A stretch of DNA of 64,000 nt from Cryptomeria japonica (taxonomy: Eukaryota; Streptophyta; Pinopsida; Cupressales; Cupressaceae). The stretch spans positions 823,102,896 through 823,166,895 of the forward strand of contig NC_081414.1 in the NCBI RefSeq assembly GCF_030272615.1, written 5' to 3'. The notes below the pieces were generated by a model. That model worked only from the letters and a program-made list of their open reading frames with translations. It did not search any database and was not told the origin of the DNA. Shown piece after piece: positions 57,414 through 64,000 of this stretch. Position 1 is the stretch's first letter. The number at the start of each line of letters is the position of its first letter. A program made the position numbers and the translations under genes.

Positions 57414-58823
57414 CATGCAGATGCAATGGCATGTGTGGCTTCTTTAGTATCTTTAGAGGACCCTATGGTCGATCTTAACTTCGTTATTCACAATCTTATT
57501 TCTCCAGCTATTGAAGATGATTCTAGCCTGATAACATGTTGTGACTTTGTAGACTCAGATGAATGGTTCTCGCATATTGTAAGATATTTGACCGATGGTA
57601 CCTTCCTTGATTCTGCTAATAGGAACACTAGGGCTAGAATCCGCAAGCTGTCTGCTAGATATATCATCCTTTCTAATGTCCTTTATCGAAGGGGTTATGA
57701 TGGTCTTCTCCTTTGTTGTCTTAACAAGTCGGAAATCCCTATTGCCCTTGAAGAGGCACATTCAGGTGCCTGTGGGGGGCATTTTGGGGGCAAATCCTTG
57801 GTTCATAGATTGCTTCGTATGGGATACTATTGGCAAACTATGCAGAAGGATTCCTTTTCATTTGTTAAGAAGTGTCATCAATGTCAACAACACAATAACC
57901 TGATTCATGCTCCTGCCCAAGAGCTCCGCTCTCAAGTAGCTTCTTGGTCCTTCTCCGCATGGGGTTTGGATCTTATTGGAAAAATCTCTCCCCCTTCATC
58001 TCAAGGACACACCTTCATTATAACCGCAACAGATTACTTTACGAAGTGGGTAGAGGCTATTCCCCTTCGCTCTACTACTGCTGAAGTGATTTGTCAATTT
58101 CTTCTAGAAAACATTATTTCTCGATTTGGGATACCTTCCACTATTATCTCAGATAATGGAACATCGTTTAAGAACAAGGACGTGAAGAAATTCCTCGAGA
58201 AGTATCATATCAAACATCGATTTTCTACACCATATTATCCTCAGTCAAATGGTCAAGCCGAATCATCCAATAAGATAATTGAGCAAATTCTTCGTAAAAC
58301 CATAAATAAGCATGGTAAGGATTGGAGTAACCAGCTAATCTATGCTCTTTGGGCCTACCGAACAAGTGTACGAATTGCTACGGGAACTACTCCTTATAAT
58401 CTTGTTTATGGTGCTGACGCTATTATGCCCTTAGAGTTAGAAATTCCATCACTTAGGGTTTCTCTTAAAGGTATAGTAGATGATGACTCTTATAGAGAAC
58501 AACGACTTCAACAACTTGAGATGCTTGATGAACAGCATATAAACGCTCTTGAGCATATTCAAGCATATCACAAAACTCTACAACGGAGCTATAATGATAA
58601 GGTCATTCAACGTTCCTTCTCAGTAGGTGATTTAGTCCTTTATGAGAATCAGCGCAATGTGAATGCCTTGCCGGCCGAAAAGGGAAAATTTAGTCCTAAT
58701 TGGCTTGGACCATATATCGTCATTGAGGATTATGGATCAGGTGCTTACAAAATAGCAGATGTAGACGGTACGCCTCTTAAAGAACCTATCAATGCTATGC
58801 ACTTGCGTAGATATTATGCTTAA
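57414..58823 (+). CDS. Gypsy pol, part 2: integrase
   Basis: Same frame as part 1, separated only by the TGA at 57411-57413. The first ATG is at 57426, giving 465 aa. The zinc-binding HHCC is at His112, His119, Cys150 and Cys153 (KCHQCQQHN). The catalytic core has Asp182 (WGLDLIGKI), Asp243 (ISDNGTSF) and Glu279 (NGQAESSNK), a D-60-D-35-E spacing that is canonical. The C-terminal GPY/F module reads FSPNWLGPYIVIEDYGSGAY and ends AMHLRRYYA. No chromodomain follows. All catalytic residues are kept. The enzyme would insert element cDNA into the genome. Confidence 0.93.
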   Translation, partial: HADAMACVASLVSLEDPMVDLNFVIHNLISPAIEDDSSLITCCDFVDSDEWFSHIVRYLTDGTFLDSANRNTRARIRKLSARYIILSNVLYRRGYDGLLLCCLNKSEIPIALEEAHSGACGGHFGGKSLVHRLLRMGYYWQTMQKDSFSFVKKCHQCQQHNNLIHAPAQELRSQVASWSFSAWGLDLIGKISPPSSQGHTFIITATDYFTKWVEAIPLRSTTAEVICQFLLENIISRFGIPSTIISDNGTSFKNKDVKKFLEKYHIKHRFSTPYYPQSNGQAESSNKIIEQILRKTINKHGKDWSNQLIYALWAYRTSVRIATGTTPYNLVYGADAIMPLELEIPSLRVSLKGIVDDDSYREQRLQQLEMLDEQHINALEHIQAYHKTLQRSYNDKVIQRSFSVGDLVLYENQRNVNALPAEKGKFSPNWLGPYIVIEDYGSGAYKIADVDGTPLKEPINAMHLRRYYA

Positions 58824-59412
58824 TTCTTCATTTCTTATCCATCTTCTTTTCAATTCTTCAACATTGGATAATATGTTAGTATTTCTTAATTAAAGCGAAA
58901 TAGAATTAAATGTTATAATGTTTAATCTATATTGCTTCGTTCCTGACAAGCGTTTCTTCTTACTTTATAGTTTGTCTTGAATTCATTTATGTAAATTTTC
59001 ATTATGCTAGCATATTATATAGTGTCTTTATGTGTGTTAAGTAGAATCGTATCATGTTGTGTTTAAGTTCAAAATTAAATCACATTAGTTATATGATGCT
59101 TAGACTTAATGCATATTTCTTCCTTATCATCAATGTCGTACTTGATTAAATATTTTAATTAAGTCACACATGTATCAATTTAGTCATGAAGCATTGAGAA
59201 ATCAATCACATGGAAATTAAATTCTGAACATACATGTACATTTACCAAATGTATTAGATTTAATCAAAACAAAATATACATTGTTTTAGGCATTAAAGAT
59301 AACACATTTGAGAGACAAAAGAGAAGCATGTATATATACATATATATGTGTGAATCGTATACAAATCTAGGTCACTGTACATCCAAAATGTGACCTCCCC
59401 TACATCATACAA
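58824..59412 (+). other. Spacer between pol and the antisense gene
   Basis: AT-rich, about 590 bp, with a short (TATA/CATA)n run near 59330. Both pol and the antisense gene end toward it, so it should hold both 3' ends. Confidence 0.6.
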
Positions 59413-62067
59413 TCATCTCCTATCCCTAGGGCTAGTGGCTGGAGAGTGTCGACTGGATGCTCCCTCCTGATCTGGCTGTGGAGGTGGACCCATGGGTGTG
59501 TAGCGTGATACAGATCGTGAGTGACTCCGAGAGGAACTCCTATGATCCCTATCCATAAGGATCGCATGATAGGTGGTAGCCTCGGTCTGGGCCGCTACTA
59601 GATCTCACCGCACCTGCTGGAGGTCCTCTGATAAGGCTCTCTCTCTCTGCCGCGCCTGCTGGAGGTCCTCTGATAGGACTCTCTCTCTCTGTCGCGCCTG
59701 CTGGAGGTCCTCTGATAGGACTCTCTCTCTCTCCCTCCATATATCTACCTGTAATCGGAATGGGAAAAACAAATCCTCATGCCGACCCGCGTTCCCCTGA
59801 GGCCGGTAGGTAATCTGTGAGGAACTAGGGATCTGTGCTATCATGGAGATGTCTGTCATTGCCTGCTGAATCAAGGAACACCATTCCTGCACATTAGCTG
59901 TGGCAGTAGAACAGATTTTTGTTAGTACCATTCTATATCATCAAAGCATTAATCAATCAATATAAACCTACTATACCTGGATCTCCCTCGCGCCAGTAGG
60001 GATCATGATATGGTAGCATCTGTGACTGGGAACTGCTAGGTTCCCCTCACTCACATACTCTATCCACGATGGGTGTAGGCTGGACGGTACTGGTGACAGG
60101 TCTCCGTATCGCCTCCTGTTCCCCCTGTTGGGGAATAAGAGGTGGATCCAAAGCTATGGTATCGTCTCCTGAATGGTGGGGAGCTGCATCTGACTCCTCC
60201 TCATCATCTCTATCATCCTCCTCATCCTCCTCGTCATCCTCCTCATCATCCTCACCCTCATCCGCATCATCACCTGCATCCTCCTCATCCTCCTCTCTAT
60301 CCGCATCCTCCTCCTCCTCCTCCTCGTCACTGGGCTGATCGCCTGTAGGTGGATCAGGATCTCCCACCTCCTCATGACCATCTTCCTCCTCTGGCTCCTC
60401 TGACCTGGATCCCTCATCCTCTTCTCGGTCTCCATGTCTCCATGGGCCTGGATAGCCTGTCGGATGATCTGGTGGAAAGATAGGACCCGGATATGATCTC
60501 ATGAACCATGAAACATATCTGCACTGTGCTCCAGGCTCTACAGAATAGTTAGTGACCACATCCTGATCAGATCCCTCTAAGTCTGTCGTCTCGATATCAT
60601 CCACCATCGGTCTTGCTACTGCTCCAGGTCTGGGAAGGACCCGTGAGTGTCGAGTATAGACGGGCACATCGGCTGGAACACACTGCTCTAGTCCGAACTA
60701 CCTCCGTACTCGGTCAAAGTAGAAAGGGACTATGATGTGTGCATATCGTCCTCGCAGTAGGTGGTTCCTCTGTAGACATGCTAACTATCTCTCCATACCA
60801 TCCCATCTGTGCATCCGTAGGTAAGGTCTCCACACTGTCACCTCAGCTGTCAGTCTGTCAACAATCACTCTCCAATACAACAAATCTCCAAATCTCCACT
60901 CGCTGGTAAGTGGATAAGCGAACACCCTAGGTCGCTCGCTCGCTATACTCAGTGGAAAGCTGACGGGCTTGGTGCATGTGAAGTGCTCTAAGATCCACAC
61001 CTACAGAAGTGTGCATGTCATCAAACTACAACCCTGTCCGAATACATACTCCTCAAGGTCGTGATAAAGATGTGCAAGCATACTCCGACCCCATGCATAA
61101 ACTCTCCTGTGTCTCTCCATCGCTCTGATACACCATGTGAGGCCCCCATGCATGTGTGTCCCTCGCCCATTAGGGCAGACGGCTAGTGCTATGATGGCTA
61201 TCATGATGCGTCTCAGAAGTGGTACCTCCCCTATAGGATGTAAGAGCCAGCTGACCATGATGCGACCTCTCGTCTCATTCGGCATGACTCTCCCTATGCA
61301 GTACATCTGCTCCCTCTGATGATCCTCCGCTGACCAATCGGTCGTGTATGTAACTGTCGCTCCTCTGATAGGAAGACGCAATATACGGTACACGTCCTCA
61401 AGTGTGACCGTCAGCTCTCCTACCGGAAGGTGAAAGGTACATGTGTCAGGGTCCCATCGCTCCATCAGTGCCATCAGCATCGCAGGATGAAATCGAATGG
61501 CCGGCATAAGAATCACATACCACAATCCCACTATTGATAGGGTGTCTCCCTCTGACTGAGTCAGCCGTGGAATCTGATCTCGCAAAGTGCGAAGAATATG
61601 TCCCGCTGTATGCTCTCTCATGTACGGGAGACCCTGCAAAACGAAAACATGACCATAATCAGTACTCAATCATCGAAATCGCAAATGAAAACTATTGTAC
61701 ATTGTATGCTCGCCTTGTAACCCCTCACCAGGCCCTGATTGGGGACCATGGCGCCTTGATGGGGACCATGGCGCCCTAAGGGGACCATGGCACCCTGTCA
61801 GGGACCATGGCGCCCTGCAGGGACCATGGCGCCCCTGTCAGGGACCATGGCGCCCTGGGGGGACCAGGGCGCCCCTCAGGGACCATGGTGCCCTAGGTGG
61901 GCCCCAGTCGGCATTCAAGGTCCGCATTCGATCATGAAAAAGTCTAACATTCGAGAAATCAATAGTCAAATGTTCAGTCAACTCACCTCGTCCAGTGGCT
62001 CGTCATCGATCACGGCCTGGCGTAGGATCTCGATCCTCGTGGGATGCTCCGGTCGTCGTGAAGGCAT
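59413..62067 (-). pseudogene. Antisense three-exon plant-mobile-domain gene in the 51450 element
   Basis: Exon 1 is 62067-61987 (MPSRRPEHPTRIEI..., donor GTGAGT). Exon 2 is 61633-59977 (acceptor TTTTGCAG, donor GTATAG). Exon 3 is 59897-59413 (acceptor CTGCCACAG, ends RR then TGA). The exons sum to 2223 nt, exactly 741 codons, with phases that match. Exon 2 starts with a plant mobile domain: GLWYVILMPAIRFHPAML, FHLPVGELTVTLEDVYRILR, GGLTWCIRAMERHRRVYAWG. A strongly acidic Asp/Glu region follows (60185-60330). Exon 3 has a thrice-repeated coiled-coil unit (RERVLSEDLQQARQ) and an Arg/Ser/Pro-rich tail. Five in-frame stops (TAG at 61003, 60787 and 60700; TGA at 60049 and 59607) can each arise from CAG or CGA by one C-to-T change. 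No frame shift is present. Its role is unknown. Confidence 0.8.
61735..61900. repeat. ~20-bp GGCGCC minisatellite in intron 1 of the antisense gene
   Basis: About eight copies of GGGACCATGGCGCCCTG with variable spacers. It resembles the GGCGCCCTGGTCC units in the LTRs. Confidence 0.9.
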
Positions 62068-62633
62068 GGTGATGGCTAGGTGGGCTCCGCTACACTGAAT
62101 AGTATCCTGCAATCGACAAAGTGACGAATACAAGTGTCACTTTCGAAGTATATACTTTCGTTTGTTTATTCTTACTTCTTGAAACCCTAATTTTCCTTCT
62201 ATCATTCATTTTATCATAACTTGAGTTTGGGAGATGCGATTTTCGAGCCGTTTGTTGCGTTGGAATCGTATTTTCCTTCTCCTACTCTCGGGATGTTCCA
62301 AAAAGTGCTCTGATGAAGCCTATTTAGTGAACACCCCTCATCAATACTCTATTACACAATTTGTCGTAAGTAAACATGCTACCCTGTTTCACCTCCCTAA
62401 ATAAGCAAGTCGAAACAGGGGGGGCATATAGCTACTCACAGATTTCATCACTTTCCCTAGTAAGCATTAGGTGATTTTGTGATCTAACGTTTGTTTTGTA
62501 GGGTGCGGTTCCTAACTGTGTACTGCAAATACCGCTGGGCGCTTCGTCCGATGACTTATGGATATATCCTTTTTCAAATAATGTTTACTTTTCTATACTT
62601 TAGCTTGCATATGCACGTAGTACTCATATGACC
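62068..62633 (-). other. Region upstream of the antisense gene
   Basis: A promoter for the minus-strand gene would have to lie here or in the 3' LTR. I see no clear TATA box at a convincing distance and no other gene. Confidence 0.4.
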
Positions 62634-62636
62634 GCT

Positions 62637-62651
62637 AAAGTGGGGGCTAAA
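62637..62651 (+). other. Polypurine tract of the 51450 element
   Basis: AAAGTGGGGGCTAAA directly precedes the 3' LTR. Confidence 0.85.
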
Positions 62652-64000
62652 TATAGCGTCGTAAATTGTACGCACTCGCTAGGGTGGTACAATTTCACAC
62701 CTAGTTTAGCACCTGCCTTAGTGCATTTTGCATTCTGCATTGCATTTCTCCTTAAGCACTTAATTAATCAAATTAATTAGGTCTAAGGTCCTATTTCATC
62801 ATTCTATACATCATAAAGTTGGGCCCTTTCACTAAAGTGCGCCCTTCGCATTTCATTTCTCCAATACACCACTTAACCAAAAACCCTAATTAGGTCCTAT
62901 TTCGAACTTGGGGGCTTGGTTTCGGGGTCTAAACATCTCGAAATCACCTGTAACTTCGGGATTCTCTCTAAAATCATCATATCCGACGGCCCTGAAAATT
63001 TGGTGAAAAGTTGTCGGGAGCATGGCGCCCGTGCACATGGTCCCGGACATTTTTCCTGAAATTTTGGGAGCACGATCCAATCATAAAATAAAGCTTAACC
63101 CCAAGAAATTGGCGGGATATTCAATCTCTAGGTCGGCCAAAATACGAATTTACGACCTAGGGTTTCATACATAAAAGCTCTCTTTCCTCATTTGAAGGGA
63201 TTCAATTTTTGGTTTCCAGGAACTTCATATGCAGCGAAAGAGCAGATCTTTGAGGACTTCAACAACATTCAACATCAATCTACCAAGCATCTATCAAATT
63301 CATTCATCCACTTAGGGCTTGGAAGACATTGAAGAACAATAGGAGATTACTGACTGAAGATTGGCTTGTACTCCTCCCTTGAGGGTTGGGTATGATTTCA
63401 TATTGTTTTCATGTCTTTGCATACGCTTTGATACGTCATTTATTCATGCTTTAGATCACATTGCATCTTGATTTAGAGCATTTGCATTATCATTTACAAG
63501 CAATTAGGGTTTACTTTCTAGGTTGCTCTAGTTTGCTTTCTTGCATTTTAGGACCTTGCACACACACTAGGTCTGCACACACAATACATTTTACAAAACA
63601 ACTTGGCTATTCGTGGAGGTGGAAATCACCGAAGCGGGGGTTTGACTAAGGCAAAACCCTATATAGCCGCCCCTTCCCCTTTTCAGATATTATTGCAGGT
63701 TTCGGGATTCGGACGACGCCGCGGGAGACAGATCCGGAGAGAGAAGGCTGAGACAGAACCCTGTGTGAAATTGCAGATCAGAAGACTGGGACAGGGGCGC
63801 TGGGCGCCCTGGTCCTGCCAGGACAGGGCCGCTGGGCGCCCTGGTCCCTGGGACAGAGGCGCTGGGCGCCCTGGTCCTCCGGACAGATAGCTCTCCGACA
63901 ACTTTCCGACAGTGTTTCAGGGTGCAGAACAGTGGTTTCCGGTGCAGTTTTTAGGACAGTGGCGCCTGCGCTCCCGTCCCGAACAGTTTCAGTCCGATTT
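62652..64000 (+). repeat. 3' LTR of the 51450 element (cut by window end)
   Basis: Starts TATAGCGTCGTAAATTGTAC, so the first two bases are TA instead of TG. It matches the 5' LTR to the window end, except that its GC minisatellite (63790-63880) has three units against two, an extra 33 bp. Confidence 0.93.

Larger units (their letters stand above)
51450..64000 (+). mobile_element. Young Tat-like Ty3/gypsy element, right end outside window
   Basis: 5' LTR 51450-53073, primer site, pol 53244-58823, antisense plant-mobile-domain gene 59413-62067, polypurine tract and 3' LTR from 62652 to the window end. The candidate TSD on the left is CATGG (51445-51449). The two LTRs are very similar over 1.3 kb, so the insertion is recent compared with the others here. 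A second, archaeal-type RNase H after the usual one points to the Tat lineage. Confidence 0.93.

Overview
This window is repeat-dominated nuclear DNA from a land plant with a large genome. A gymnosperm is the best guess. That guess rests on nested Ty1/copia and Ty3/gypsy elements with iMet-type and other plant primer binding sites, very low gene density, long GA tracts, and a transposon-like protein family that I associate with conifer repeats. I see no bacterial or organelle features, no tRNA or rRNA gene and no CRISPR array. The only sequence that looks like an ordinary host gene is a small three-TM membrane protein gene on the minus strand (47381-48062), with introns, a TATA box and an upstream ORF.

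Layout, 1-28 kb. A SIRE/Maximus-like copia element on the minus strand (LTR 12201-13258, gag-protease-integrase 10050-12146) is cut inside its integrase by a ~9.2 kb TIR element (about 815-10049). Its distal part continues at 581-814, where a second copia element has landed (LTR 146-575, gag running off the left edge). The TIR element carries a decayed multi-exon gene (1200-3805), a 359-bp tandem repeat (4311-5655) and a ~1.95 kb polypurine tract. The copia element itself sits in a decayed transposon-like gene (13264-15767) that also holds a 5'-truncated LINE with a 14-bp target duplication. A complete decayed chromovirus (17183-24954, minus strand, TSD ACATG) lies in one of two neighbouring copies of a GA-containing repeat, so the other copy shows the site before insertion. 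A probable copia solo LTR follows.

Layout, 28-46 kb. A 13.66 kb gypsy element (28760-42416) has two 770-bp LTRs and a perfect TSD (ATGTT). It keeps gag, a protease remnant and the C-terminal end of integrase, but has lost RT, RNase H and the integrase core. Two solo LTRs with their own TSDs are nested inside it. It lies in a second, shorter repeat whose right end matches the right end of the first TIR element.

Layout, 46-64 kb. A GC-rich block, the membrane-protein gene, a minisatellite, a ~177-bp hairpin and ~2 kb of degenerate TTAGGG-like sequence precede a young gypsy element (51450 to beyond the window end). Its pol frame is open for 1389 codons, is broken by one TGA, then continues through integrase. 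It has a G-patch-like segment, a degenerate first RNase H, an intact second (archaeal-type) RNase H and no recognisable gag. Between pol and the 3' LTR lies an antisense, three-exon plant-mobile-domain gene whose splice model closes exactly in frame over 741 codons and is broken only by stops that C-to-T changes would explain. The 28760 element carries a related antisense gene in the same place. This conserved antisense gene is the most interesting system in the window.
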